Assembly: GCA_028724185.1 (NCBI GenBank)
Contig: JAQYDN010000011.1
Coordinates: 1-64,000, forward strand
From: Bacillota bacterium
GTDB lineage: Bacteria; Bacillota; Clostridia; Tissierellales; Peptoniphilaceae
Length of the DNA: 64,000 nucleotides
Direction: 5' to 3'
The notes beneath the pieces were generated by a model, which was not told the DNA's origin, did no database searches, and saw only the letters and a list, made by a program, of their open reading frames with translations. Of the stretch, positions 7,462 to 15,375 are shown one piece after another. The translations under genes and the position numbers were made by a program. Positions within the stretch are counted from its first letter, which is position 1. Every line of letters starts with the position of its first letter.

Positions 7462-8259
7462 CTATTCGTTATGTCCATACGTCTGTTTGTATCGCTGGAT
7501 CGCCTCGTCGGTCAAAAAGTCGTGCGCCGCGTTGATCTCCTGGAAGATCTTCGTCGTATCCTCGTCGGGATTGAGGTCGGGGTGATACTTCTTCGCGAGG
7601 CGCTTGTAGGCGAGTTTGACCTCGTACTTGTCCGCCGTCACGTCGAGTCCCAATTTGTGGATGGCCGCCTCGTACTTCTCCTTAAACCCGCCGTCGTAGG
7701 TCGGGTTCGACTGCGAATAGCCGCCTCCGCCGTAACCGTCGTAACCTCCGTAACTTCCGTAATCGCCGTAGGAGCGTTGATTAAAGAACTGTTCAAATTG
7801 ACGCCTGAACATCTCTTCTTCAAACTCCGCCTGCGCCTGTTCCCTGCGCCGGCGCTCCGCCTCCATGCGCCGCTGATAGCGTCTGCCGTAATCGCCCATC
7901 GTCTCGTAGGTCACATCTTTTCCCAACAGATAATAGTCCGCGCGTTCATAGAAATACTCCGTCGCCATGTACTGGAGGTACTTTAAGCGCGTGATGGCAA
8001 AAGATCCGATGAGCGGAAAGACCAGAATAATCAACACGATCAAAGGCCACGGAACGCCGCCTCGCGTCGAGCCGACGCTCATCGGTATCCATAAGATAAG
8101 AAAGACGAAGCAACCGCCGAAAAACAGTATCGACAAAAGCAGGCGGCGAAACGAGCGCGACAGCTCGGTCAAGAGGCTGAAAACCGTAATCAGAAACTCC
8201 AAGACGTAGTCGATCACGACCCCCACGCATTTAAAAAAATTACCGTAAAATTTATCCAT
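7462..8259 (-). CDS. Membrane protein with C-terminal J domain
   Basis: The 265 residues have two or three hydrophobic segments near the N-terminus (about 15-35, 43-62, 70-90). A charged coiled-coil-like region rich in R/E/Q follows, then a glycine/tyrosine-rich linker (about 165-190) and a C-terminal J domain. The J domain carries the Hsp70-activating motif YHPDLNPDEDT, with HPD near residue 226. It is thus a membrane-anchored J protein that may recruit DnaK; its client is unknown. The start at 8259 follows AGGAGGGACC and overlaps the upstream zincin gene by 8 bases; an ATG seven codons upstream lacks a site. Confidence 0.8.
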   Translation of the reverse strand: MDKFYGNFFKCVGVVIDYVLEFLITVFSLLTELSRSFRRLLLSILFFGGCFVFLILWIPMSVGSTRGGVPWPLIVLIILVFPLIGSFAITRLKYLQYMATEYFYERADYYLLGKDVTYETMGDYGRRYQRRMEAERRRREQAQAEFEEEMFRRQFEQFFNQRSYGDYGSYGGYDGYGGGGYSQSNPTYDGGFKEKYEAAIHKLGLDVTADKYEVKLAYKRLAKKYHPDLNPDEDTTKIFQEINAAHDFLTDEAIQRYKQTYGHNE

Positions 8260-8617
8260 GGTCCCTCCTGTAGCGCTCAATAAATTCCAGATCCTTTAAC
8301 TCCAAGTCATTTTCGCCCGCGAGCGTCTCCAAATGGTGCGTGAGTTCGTGGTAGAGCGTCTCCTTTAATTTATCCTTTAACGCGTCGTGATCGTAACTTC
8401 CATACAGCGCCATAAACGAGCCGTAATAGAGAACGATCAGTCGACCCATCGCCATGCGCTTGTAGTGACCCAATACGTAGAGTTCGGGAAACTCCGTATC
8501 GTGCATCGCGTCTCTCGAAAAAATGACGCCGCCGTTTAATCCGCGAAAATATTCGCGCGGCAAGTCGTCGACGAGCCCGTCCAAAATCGTTGCCATCTCC
8601 TCGAATCGATCTTCCAT
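8252..8617 (-). CDS. Small zinc metallopeptidase-like protein (zincin-1 type)
   Basis: A 121-residue protein of the minimal zincin family (PF06262 type). It has the zinc motif HELTHHLETLAG (His90, Glu91, His94) followed by the acidic stretch DLELKDLEF that supplies a third ligand in this family. No signal peptide or membrane segment is seen. The substrate is unknown and many family members have no proven protease activity. It is first in the operon with a J-domain membrane protein and a glycosyltransferase, with an 8-base overlap to the next gene. A minus-strand TATAAT-like -10 near 8680 may drive it. Confidence 0.82.
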   Translation of the reverse strand: MEDRFEEMATILDGLVDDLPREYFRGLNGGVIFSRDAMHDTEFPELYVLGHYKRMAMGRLIVLYYGSFMALYGSYDHDALKDKLKETLYHELTHHLETLAGENDLELKDLEFIERYRRDHG

Positions 8618-8763
8618 AGCATCCTCCTAAACTTTAATTATATGAGATTCGGTGGCGTTTATAAAGGAAGTTTCTAAATTATAACCCGAAGTTGGATTAT
8701 TTCGCGACGGATTCCATCCTTTGTCGCACAAACAATCCGCGATCACGCGCATTCTACTCGACA

Positions 8764-8793
8764 TAAAAAGAAGCCCTCCTCGGGAGAGCTTCT
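8764..8793 (-). terminator. Terminator downstream of the NhaC-type transporter gene
   Basis: Minus strand GAAGCTCTCC/GGAGGGCTTC (one mismatch) with a short loop and a T5 tail, about 20 bases after the transporter stop. Confidence 0.85.
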
Positions 8794-8813
8794 CATAGAC
8801 TCATCGCGTCTGA

Positions 8814-10427
8814 TTATAATTCATTTCTCAGTTCGTCTTCTCCGCCACGTCTCTTTAAAATCGTCAGCGTACCGACGATGAGGACGACGCCTGCGATGAG
8901 CGGGATGGCGGGGCTTTGGATAAAGCCCGCGAGCAGGTAGCAGACGGAGCTGATCCCCGCGACGGTGAGCGCGTAGGGCAGCTGCGTCGAAACGTGGACG
9001 ACGTGGTTGCAGCCCGCACCGGCCGAGGACATGATCGTCGTGTCGCTGATCGGCGAGCAGTGGTCGCCGCAGACGGCTCCGGCGAGACATGCCGACAGGC
9101 CGATAAAGAAGATGGTTTCATCGACGCTGAACATGTTGACGACGATGGGGATTAAGATCCCGAAGGTTCCCCAACTCGTGCCCGTCGCAAATGCGAGCAG
9201 GGCCGCTACGATAAAGATGACGACCGGCAGGAAGAGTTGCAATCCGCCCGCGGCGTGGCTCATGAGACCCGCGACGTAATCGGCGCTTCCGAGCAAGTCG
9301 TTCGAGATGTTTTTAAGCGCCGTCGCCATGGTGAGGATCATAATGGCCGCGACCATCGAGTTAAAACCTTCGGTGAGGCAGTTCATCGATTCGCCGAAGT
9401 CGACGACTCTTCGAACGATGAGATAGGCGATGGTAAAGATCAGGGTGATCAGCGCGCCCCATGGAAGGGCGACGGTGGCGTCGGTATTGCCGAATGCGCC
9501 GATGAAATCGCCGCTAAATTCGCTCGCCGGATCGAAAAATCCGCCGACGTAGACGAGCGCCAACACGGAAATCGCGATTAAGACGATAATCGGGATGACC
9601 AAATCGAACAGGCTCGCGCGTTCCGTGTACTCCACTTCGACCTCGTCGTTACTTAACACGCTGTGGTCGTTTCCTCTCAGGGCGTCTTCTTCGTATTGGA
9701 GCATTAAGCCGTAATCGTCTCGCTTCCAGATCAGAGTGATGACGAAGACGAGGGTAAGTATCGAGTAAAAGTTATAGGGAATCGCCCTGACAAACATCGT
9801 AATTCCGGACATCCCCGTCCCCTCGGCATAGCCCGACACGGCCGCCGCCCAGGAGCTGATCGGCGCGATCATACAGATCGGCGCGGCCGTCGCGTCGATG
9901 ATGTAGGCGAGTTTCGCCCTCGAAATTTTAAAGCGGTCGGTCACGGGCTTCATCACCGATCCGACGGTCAAGCAGTTGAAGTAGTCGTCGATAAAGATCA
10001 AGATCCCGAGCAGGAATGTCGCAAACTGAGCTCCGCGGCGCGAGGTGATGTGTTGGGCCGCCCACTCTCCGAATGCGCGCGTCCCTCCGCTCTTATTAAT
10101 AAGTGCGACCAGCATACCCAAAAAGACGAGGAACAGGAAAATGCCCGCCGTCCCCGAGACGGCTTGGATCAACCCCTCGTTGATGATGTGGTCCATCGTC
10201 GTCGTAAAGGAGCCGCCCGAAGCGAGGACCGCCCCGACGAAGATTCCCGTAAACAGCGACGGAAAGACTTCCTTTGTGATCAGCGCCAGGGTGATGGCGA
10301 CGATCGGCGGCACCAGTGCCCAAAAAGTCGCCTGTGTCTCTATTCCCGAGGCGGCGACGGCAAAACTTCCGAAGACGGCGATCGCGCCCAGGATTAATGC
10401 GATGAGTAAATTTCGTTGATTCGTCAT
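8814..10427 (-). CDS. NhaC-superfamily transporter, predicted lysine importer (LysW type)
   Basis: A 537-residue integral membrane protein with about 11-13 hydrophobic segments and the paired NhaC-family repeats FIDDYFNCLTVGSVMKPVTD and FATGTSWGTFGILIPIV, plus GDHCSPISDTTIM. Homologues are usually annotated Na+/H+ antiporters. Here the transcript begins with a complete lysine riboswitch and terminator, so lysine represses it. Comparative genomics has described NhaC-like LysW lysine transporters under the same riboswitch, so lysine uptake, probably ion-coupled, is the better prediction. The ATG at 10427 follows a GGAAG site. It is transcribed alone. Confidence 0.85.
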   Translation of the reverse strand: MTNQRNLLIALILGAIAVFGSFAVAASGIETQATFWALVPPIVAITLALITKEVFPSLFTGIFVGAVLASGGSFTTTMDHIINEGLIQAVSGTAGIFLFLVFLGMLVALINKSGGTRAFGEWAAQHITSRRGAQFATFLLGILIFIDDYFNCLTVGSVMKPVTDRFKISRAKLAYIIDATAAPICMIAPISSWAAAVSGYAEGTGMSGITMFVRAIPYNFYSILTLVFVITLIWKRDDYGLMLQYEEDALRGNDHSVLSNDEVEVEYTERASLFDLVIPIIVLIAISVLALVYVGGFFDPASEFSGDFIGAFGNTDATVALPWGALITLIFTIAYLIVRRVVDFGESMNCLTEGFNSMVAAIMILTMATALKNISNDLLGSADYVAGLMSHAAGGLQLFLPVVIFIVAALLAFATGTSWGTFGILIPIVVNMFSVDETIFFIGLSACLAGAVCGDHCSPISDTTIMSSAGAGCNHVVHVSTQLPYALTVAGISSVCYLLAGFIQSPAIPLIAGVVLIVGTLTILKRRGGEDELRNEL

Positions 10428-10457
10428 GTAATCTTCCTTCCTAAAAATTTTTTAATC

Positions 10458-10487
10458 GAAAAAAGAGTCATGATACTATCATGACTC
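10458..10487 (-). terminator. Riboswitch-controlled terminator before the lysine transporter
   Basis: Minus strand GAGTCATGATA/TATCATGACTC stem followed by TTTTTT. The 5' arm CATGATAG can instead pair with CTATCGTG at the 3' side of the riboswitch P1 stem, giving an antiterminator when lysine is absent. Confidence 0.85.
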
Positions 10488-10524
10488 TTGAATTTCTCGA
10501 CGAAAGGAAAACCTCAAAAGACAC

Positions 10525-10686
10525 GATAGCACTCCGTTCGATTCCGAACGACAGTACGCAAGATATTGTCTTACGTCCCGGCAAGAAGTGCCCGTGGACA
10601 CAAACACTTCTCCCTCGGCACGTTTCCCTTTCTCGACCGTCCATTGACCGGAGACGGTCGGTACTGATGAAACATGCGCCTCTATC
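10525..10686 (-). promoter_or_regulatory. Lysine riboswitch (L box)
   Basis: The aptamer begins GATAGAGGCGC, contains AGTA, GAGAAAGGGAAACGTGCCGA, the TTGCCGG segment and GTACTG, and closes with GGAGTGCTATC so that P1 GATAG pairs with CTATC. These are the conserved blocks of the lysC/L-box class in the right order. With the terminator just downstream it is a classic lysine OFF switch. Confidence 0.93.
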
Positions 10687-10710
10687 ATGTAAATTCGATT
10701 GTTGTATAAG

Positions 10711-10739
10711 AGTATACGGTGCTACTTCGATAAAGTCAA
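10711..10739 (-). promoter_or_regulatory. Promoter of the lysine-riboswitch transcript
   Basis: Minus strand TTGACT (10734-10739), a 17-base spacer and TATACT (10711-10716). It starts transcription about 20 bases before the aptamer. Confidence 0.85.
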
Positions 10740-10754
10740 GGATAAAACTGAACT

Positions 10755-11558
10755 TTATAACATAATCAGACTGACGCCCATGACGAGCATCCCGAACAGC
10801 ACGCCGAGAAGAGACATGTGCGTCTCGCCGTAGGCGCGCGAGGCGGGCAGGAGTTCGTCGAATGAGATGAGCACCATAATCCCCGAGATCGCCGCGAAGA
10901 CGATGCCGAAGAGGGTCGTCGTCAAAAATGGCCGCAAGATCAAATACGCGAGGATCGCGCCAAGCGGCTCGGATACGCCGCTTAAGAAGGTCAGCCACGT
11001 CGCGCGCTTTTTATCGCCCGTCGCGAAGAATATCGGTGCCGCGACGCCGATGCCTTCGGGGATGTTGTGCATGGCGATGGCGATCGCAATGGAGACGCCC
11101 ATCGCCGGATCCAAGAGGGTGGTCATAAAGGTAACCATCCCCTCGGGAAAGTTGTGCACGCCGATGGCGATCGCGCTCTTCAACCCCACCTTCTCGAGGT
11201 GCTCGCGCTGAACTTCCTCCGCCTCCTCTTCGATCTCCTCGTCCGTCTTAATCTCGTGCGGCTCGTCCGCCTCGGGAACCAAGTGCGAAATCAATCCGAA
11301 CACGAGCATGGAACCGAAAAAGGAAGCGAGCATCGCGATACCCGAGCTCTTTTCGCTCATGGTCTTCATAAAGTTTTCGGTCGCCATCGGAAGCATCTCC
11401 ATAAACGAGATGTAGATCATGACGCCGGCCGAAAAGCCGAGCGCCGCCGATAAAAATTTCTTGTTATCGGAGTCGGATAAAAAGACGATTACCGCCCCGA
11501 GCATCGTGGCGAGCCCCGCGAGGGCCGTATTTATAAATGCTACTGACACACTAGACAT
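10755..11558 (-). CDS. zupT: ZIP-family divalent metal transporter (ZupT-like)
   Basis: The 267 residues form about eight membrane helices with a charged, Glu/His-rich cytoplasmic loop (about 98-122). The two ZIP metal-site motifs are HNFPEGMVTF and HNIPEGIGVA, which bind zinc and other divalent metals in the channel. Length and motif order match bacterial ZupT. The metal actually carried cannot be read from sequence. It lies 26 bases after the DUF4298 gene with AGGAG before its ATG and may be co-transcribed with it. No zinc- or manganese-type operator was recognised nearby. Confidence 0.88.
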   Translation of the reverse strand: MSSVSVAFINTALAGLATMLGAVIVFLSDSDNKKFLSAALGFSAGVMIYISFMEMLPMATENFMKTMSEKSSGIAMLASFFGSMLVFGLISHLVPEADEPHEIKTDEEIEEEAEEVQREHLEKVGLKSAIAIGVHNFPEGMVTFMTTLLDPAMGVSIAIAIAMHNIPEGIGVAAPIFFATGDKKRATWLTFLSGVSEPLGAILAYLILRPFLTTTLFGIVFAAISGIMVLISFDELLPASRAYGETHMSLLGVLFGMLVMGVSLIML

Positions 11559-11584
11559 ACTATTTTCTCCTAATATTCTTTTTC

Positions 11585-11890
11585 CTAATATTCCTTAAAG
11601 ATGAGCTCGGCGCAGGCGAGCATCTCGAGCGCCAGGCAATACCGATCTCCTATCAGCTCATACACACTGTCTTGCGTTAATACCCCTCGGGCGATGTCTT
11701 CTAACGCCCCTTCTTCGTCCGCTCTCAGGTCTTCTTCCATGTCATCGCTTCCGTAGTAGTTTTTTAAGTGCAGAAAATCTTCGTTTAACGCCCTGAGTTT
11801 TTCCAAATTTTCCTTCAATTTTTCCTGGCAGGCGCGCTGTTCATTCAAGATGTCCTCCATCGCTCGAACTCTCGCTTTGATCTCTTCCAT
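11585..11890 (-). CDS. DUF4298-type small coiled-coil protein
   Basis: A 101-residue charged protein, mostly helical. It contains MEEIKARVRAMEDILNEQR, a predicted coiled coil over about residues 1-45, and a C-terminal helix RYCLALEMLACAELI. It resembles the DUF4298 family, whose function is unknown. The start at 11890 follows AAAGGAGACGT; a longer reading would run through a terminator and into the folT gene and is not credible. It is isolated from folT by that terminator and leads into the metal transporter gene. Confidence 0.65.
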   Translation of the reverse strand: MEEIKARVRAMEDILNEQRACQEKLKENLEKLRALNEDFLHLKNYYGSDDMEEDLRADEEGALEDIARGVLTQDSVYELIGDRYCLALEMLACAELIFKEY

Positions 11891-11914
11891 ACGTCTCCTT
11901 TCGCATCCATGCAA

Positions 11915-11941
11915 AATAAAAAAACGCCTCTCGGCGTCTTT
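11915..11941 (-). terminator. Terminator after folT
   Basis: Minus strand AAGACGCC-GAGA-GGCGTTTTTTT, directly after the folT stop. Confidence 0.85.
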
Positions 11942-11949
11942 TACGTTTA

Positions 11950-12468
11950 TTAATTTCCGAATAGTCGAATCGTTTCTTTCGACAACCGTTCCAAGATGAG
12001 CGCTTGTACGACGATTTTTATCACGAGCATCAAGCCTTGGAAGGGTAGCTTCGTCATAAGTACCGGCACAAATGGGTTTCCATACAAGAGATGGAGCCAA
12101 TACGTCCCCATTAAACAACCGACGATTCCGGTAACGAGAACATTGGCGATGATAATGCGCTTAAGCGTCAGCTTTTTTTTATAAAAGAAAATACCGTAGA
12201 TAAATGCCGATAAGAACGCATTCAGGGTAAATCCCGGAAAGTACGGACCCGTTGGCTTCGTGATAAAGCCGAGGATATCAGCTACCATCGATGCGATCCC
12301 GCTCGCGACCGGTCCTGCGACCGTCGAAGCCAGCGTCACGGGGATGAATGAAAAGCTGATTCGCTGGTAATTCCCGAGTTCGATGCCCAAGGTGCGCGCA
12401 AATACAATTTGCAACGCCACCATCAACGCCAAAAATGTCAATTTCTTCGTATTTAGTTGTTTCAACAT
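11950..12468 (-). CDS. folT: ECF transporter substrate-binding S component, folate type
   Basis: A 172-residue membrane protein with about six helices. It has the S-component features LNTKKLTFLALMVALQIVF and the ISFSFIPVTLAS and GFTLNAFLSAFIYG segments. S components pair with a shared EcfT-EcfAA' energising module, which is not in this window. The gene is preceded by a tetrahydrofolate riboswitch, which fixes folate as the likely substrate. The start at 12468 follows AAGGAGGAC; a longer in-frame reading covers the riboswitch and is rejected. It is a monocistronic unit ending in a terminator. Confidence 0.85.
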   Translation of the reverse strand: MLKQLNTKKLTFLALMVALQIVFARTLGIELGNYQRISFSFIPVTLASTVAGPVASGIASMVADILGFITKPTGPYFPGFTLNAFLSAFIYGIFFYKKKLTLKRIIIANVLVTGIVGCLMGTYWLHLLYGNPFVPVLMTKLPFQGLMLVIKIVVQALILERLSKETIRLFGN

Positions 12469-12495
12469 GTCCTCCTTAAGCTGCCAAAGAGGAAA

Positions 12496-12590
12496 GCAGC
12501 GGATGCGGCAAAAGATAGCGAGCCTCTTATTCTCTTCGTTTGAGAGCAACTTCCCATCTCTCAGCACTTAACGCCTTTTGCCTACTCTAC
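12496..12590 (-). promoter_or_regulatory. Tetrahydrofolate (THF) riboswitch
   Basis: Minus strand blocks GAGTAG, GGCGTTAAGTG, GATGGGAAGTTG, AAACGAA and CCGCATCCGC occur in the order known for folT-associated THF riboswitches. The 3' side runs into a GCTGC/GCAGC hairpin just before the folT ribosome site, which suggests control of translation. No T-tract follows. Confidence 0.88.
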
Positions 12591-12601
12591 TTGTGCCTTT
12601 T

Positions 12602-12630
12602 ATTATAGACCTTTTACAATTTCATCACAA
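12602..12630 (-). promoter_or_regulatory. Promoter of folT
   Basis: Minus strand TTGTGA (12625-12630), a 17-base spacer and a perfect TATAAT (12602-12607), about ten bases before the THF riboswitch. Confidence 0.82.
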
Positions 12631-12654
12631 GCGCCTAAGGAGAAATAGACGGGT

Positions 12655-14403
12655 TTATATCGTATTGACGGCCCCTAAAAAGATTTCGCCGGTGTCGCCG
12701 TTGACCGTCATCACATCGCCCGGCTTAATTCCGTCGACGATACCTACGGCTCCGACGACGGTAATGGTCCCCGACTCCGGCCCCGCGATCGCCGAGGGCG
12801 AGGTAAGTCCCTCTTCTTCTGAAATAAAGGCGCCCGCGCGGTTTAAAAAGGGCGCGAGTTCTCTGTGGTAGGCGCGCGCCACCAAGATGTCGCCGTCGCT
12901 GAAGTCGCGCACAAAGCCCCGATCGTCGGTGACGGGTCTGACTCTGCCCGTGTGGATTCCTCCGCCGAGACCGACTCCCTTATGAAGGGCCGAAGTGACT
13001 TGGTGCACTTTTAAGACGTTGGTACTTCCCGCGACACCCTGAGGAATGCCCGCGACCATGATGACGAGGTCGCCGTCGCGGATGTAGCCGGCGCGCTTGA
13101 CGATGCGGGCGGTATCTTCGAAGATGTGACTTCCCCGGGTGCTTCCGAGGACGCCTCTTACGCCCCACTGCAAGTTCATTTGCCGCAGCACCGTCTCGTC
13201 TTCGGTGACGGCGAAGACATCGGTCTTCGGCCTGAACTTCGAGAGGTTCCTCGAGCTGTAGCCCGTCGAGGTCGCGATCACGATCGCATCGCAGGAGAGC
13301 TGATCCGCCATCTCGACGGCGTGCTCGACGACGGTATTGGTGGTGCTCACCCGAAACGAGAGGAGGTCGTTTTTCGACGCGCTGCCGCTCGGCAGGGTCT
13401 CTTCGGTCACCTCGGCGACGCGCGCCATGGTCTTTACCGCATCCACCGGGTATTTTCCCATCGCGGTCTCTCCGGAGAGCATGACGGCGCTCGTTCCGTC
13501 GATAATGGCGTTGGCGACGTCGGCGACTTCCGCCCGCGTCGGCCTCGGATTTCGGATCATCGAGTCGAGCATTTGCGTCGCCGTAATGACGGGAATTCCC
13601 TCGCGGATGGACTTTTCGATCAGTTGTTTTTGAACGATGGGGACGCGCTCCGTCTCGATCTCGACGCCCATGTCGCCGCGCGCGACCATGATGCCGTCGG
13701 CAAAGGAAACGATGTCGTCCATATTATCGATGCCCTCTTTGTTCTCGACCTTCGCGATAATTTTTATAGACTCGCCGCCGAAGCGCTCCAGGACGTCGCG
13801 AATGGCGAGGAGATCGTCCTTCTTTCGGATAAACGAGGCGGCGATAAAGTCCACTCCCTCTTCGATGCCGAAGCGAATGTCCTCGATATCTTTCTCGGTA
13901 AGCGCGGGCAGATTAATCCGCGCGCCCGGCACGTTGATTCCCTTGTGCTCGCCCAAGACACCTCCGTAGATCACCTTCGTGTGGACGTCGCCCTCTTCGG
14001 TTCCTACCACTTCGAGCTCGATCAGCCCGTCGTCGATCAAAATTCTCTGTCCGATCGAGACGTCGCGCCAGAGATCGCGATAGGTTTGAAAGACCCCCTC
14101 CTTCGTCCCCGGCGCCTTCTCGGCGTAGAGATGAAACGCCTCGCCCTCTACGAGTTCGACCTCCCCGCCCTCGAGGTTGCCCGTGCGAATTTCGGGGCCT
14201 TGTGTGTCGAGCATCGTCGCGACGGGAATATCGAGTGCTTCCCGCACGCGCCGAACGGTTTCGAGTTCTTTTTTGTGGCTCGCGTGGTCGCCGTGGGAGA
14301 AATTTAACCGCACGACGTCGACGCCCGCCGATATCATCGCGCCGAGCGTCTCGTCCTTAGACGACGCCGGACCGATGGTCGCGACGATTTTTGTCTTTTT
14401 CAT
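12655..14403 (-). CDS. pyk: Pyruvate kinase with C-terminal PEP-utiliser-like domain
   Basis: It converts PEP and ADP to pyruvate and ATP, the last glycolytic step. The 582 residues comprise the (beta/alpha)8 barrel with MKKTKIVATIGPASS at the N-terminus, the catalytic IIAKVENKEGIDNMDDI and MVARGDMGVEI segments, and the allosteric C domain. An extra C-terminal domain with GPESGTITVVGAVG and VNGDTGEI resembles the phosphohistidine domain of PEP-utilising enzymes. This long form (about 585 residues) is typical of Bacillus-type enzymes. It follows pfkA by 8 bases in the dnaE-pfkA-pyk operon. Confidence 0.96.
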   Translation of the reverse strand: MKKTKIVATIGPASSKDETLGAMISAGVDVVRLNFSHGDHASHKKELETVRRVREALDIPVATMLDTQGPEIRTGNLEGGEVELVEGEAFHLYAEKAPGTKEGVFQTYRDLWRDVSIGQRILIDDGLIELEVVGTEEGDVHTKVIYGGVLGEHKGINVPGARINLPALTEKDIEDIRFGIEEGVDFIAASFIRKKDDLLAIRDVLERFGGESIKIIAKVENKEGIDNMDDIVSFADGIMVARGDMGVEIETERVPIVQKQLIEKSIREGIPVITATQMLDSMIRNPRPTRAEVADVANAIIDGTSAVMLSGETAMGKYPVDAVKTMARVAEVTEETLPSGSASKNDLLSFRVSTTNTVVEHAVEMADQLSCDAIVIATSTGYSSRNLSKFRPKTDVFAVTEDETVLRQMNLQWGVRGVLGSTRGSHIFEDTARIVKRAGYIRDGDLVIMVAGIPQGVAGSTNVLKVHQVTSALHKGVGLGGGIHTGRVRPVTDDRGFVRDFSDGDILVARAYHRELAPFLNRAGAFISEEEGLTSPSAIAGPESGTITVVGAVGIVDGIKPGDVMTVNGDTGEIFLGAVNTI

Positions 14404-14411
14404 AGATCCTC

Positions 14412-15368
14412 CTAGATAGAAATTTTATCGAGTATGTCGTAGAGTTCTCGGTTAAAGACTTTTTCCGTAGAGAGCGCGGTCTCGAGATCGACGGCCTCGA
14501 TCCTTCCGTCGACGAGTCCCATCGCTAAGGAATTTTTCTCCCCGCCGCAACGCGCGACCGCCTCCGCCCCGAGTCGCGAGGCGTTCATGCGGTCCACGCC
14601 GGTCGGGATGCCGCCGCGCTGGATATAGCCCAGGATCGTCACTCTGGTCTCTACGCCCGTCGCCTCTTCGAGGTCTTTGGCGAGTCCGTAGGCGGGGAGC
14701 TGCTCCTCGGTCAGGAAGATAATATGGTGTCGCTTGCCTCTTTTTTTTCCCGCCAAAATCTTATTCTTCACGCGGTCGAAGTCGAAGGGGACTTCGGGAA
14801 CGATCACGCTCTCCGCGCCGGCCGCAAGCCCCGCGTAGAGCGCGAGGTCTCCGCAGTGTCTCCCCATCACTTCGATCACGACGGCGCGCCTTAACGCGCT
14901 CGATGTATCTCTGATCTTTCCGACGGCATCCAAGATCGTCTCAATCGCCGTGTAAAAACCGATGCTCGCGTCCTGATACCCCAAGTCGTTGTCGATCGTC
15001 GCGGGAATGCACACCACCGACTGGCCGACCTCGGAGAGGGCGAGGGCGCCGCGCATCGATCCGTCGCCGCCGATCACGATCAAATGGTCGATTTTGCGCG
15101 CCTTCAATATCTCATAGGCGCGCGCGATCCCTTCTTCGGTCGTCATTGCATCGCACCGACTCGTGCCGAGGACGGTCCCTCCTTTGTGGATGATATCCGC
15201 CACCGAGGAGACGTCCATCGGTCTGAATTCGCCGTTAAAAATACCGCTGTAGCCGTTTGCGATCCCGACGACTTCCATGTTTTCGTAGACAGCTACCCGC
15301 ACGACGGCGCGGATCGCGGCATTCATGCCGGGCGCGTCGCCGCCGCTTGTCAATACACCAATGCGCAT
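14412..15368 (-). CDS. pfkA: ATP-dependent 6-phosphofructokinase
   Basis: It phosphorylates fructose 6-phosphate. The 318 residues show MRIGVLTSGGDAPGMNAAIR, the ATP motif IGGDGSMRGA (the Gly that marks ATP- rather than PPi-dependence), catalytic IPATIDND, VIEVMGRHCGD and GYIQRGGIPTGVDR. Two usually conserved positions differ from Bacillus PfkA: IGFDTA is IGFYTA, and the phosphate-binding GHVQRGG is GYIQRGG. This could change substrate or effector affinity, though the catalytic Asp is kept. It sits 7 bases after dnaE and 8 before pyk. Confidence 0.94.
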   Translation of the reverse strand: MRIGVLTSGGDAPGMNAAIRAVVRVAVYENMEVVGIANGYSGIFNGEFRPMDVSSVADIIHKGGTVLGTSRCDAMTTEEGIARAYEILKARKIDHLIVIGGDGSMRGALALSEVGQSVVCIPATIDNDLGYQDASIGFYTAIETILDAVGKIRDTSSALRRAVVIEVMGRHCGDLALYAGLAAGAESVIVPEVPFDFDRVKNKILAGKKRGKRHHIIFLTEEQLPAYGLAKDLEEATGVETRVTILGYIQRGGIPTGVDRMNASRLGAEAVARCGGEKNSLAMGLVDGRIEAVDLETALSTEKVFNRELYDILDKISI

Positions 15369-15375
15369 ACTTCCC

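Noticed and set aside
9237-9581. Plus-strand frames of 80-390 codons opposite many long genes (for example here and 13126-14307)
   Set aside because: They mirror high-GC codon use of the genuine minus-strand genes, lack ribosome sites and contain no known domains.
10468-10998. A long minus-strand frame over the lysine riboswitch
   Set aside because: It translates the aptamer and part of the ZIP gene in the wrong frame; the aptamer explains the sequence.
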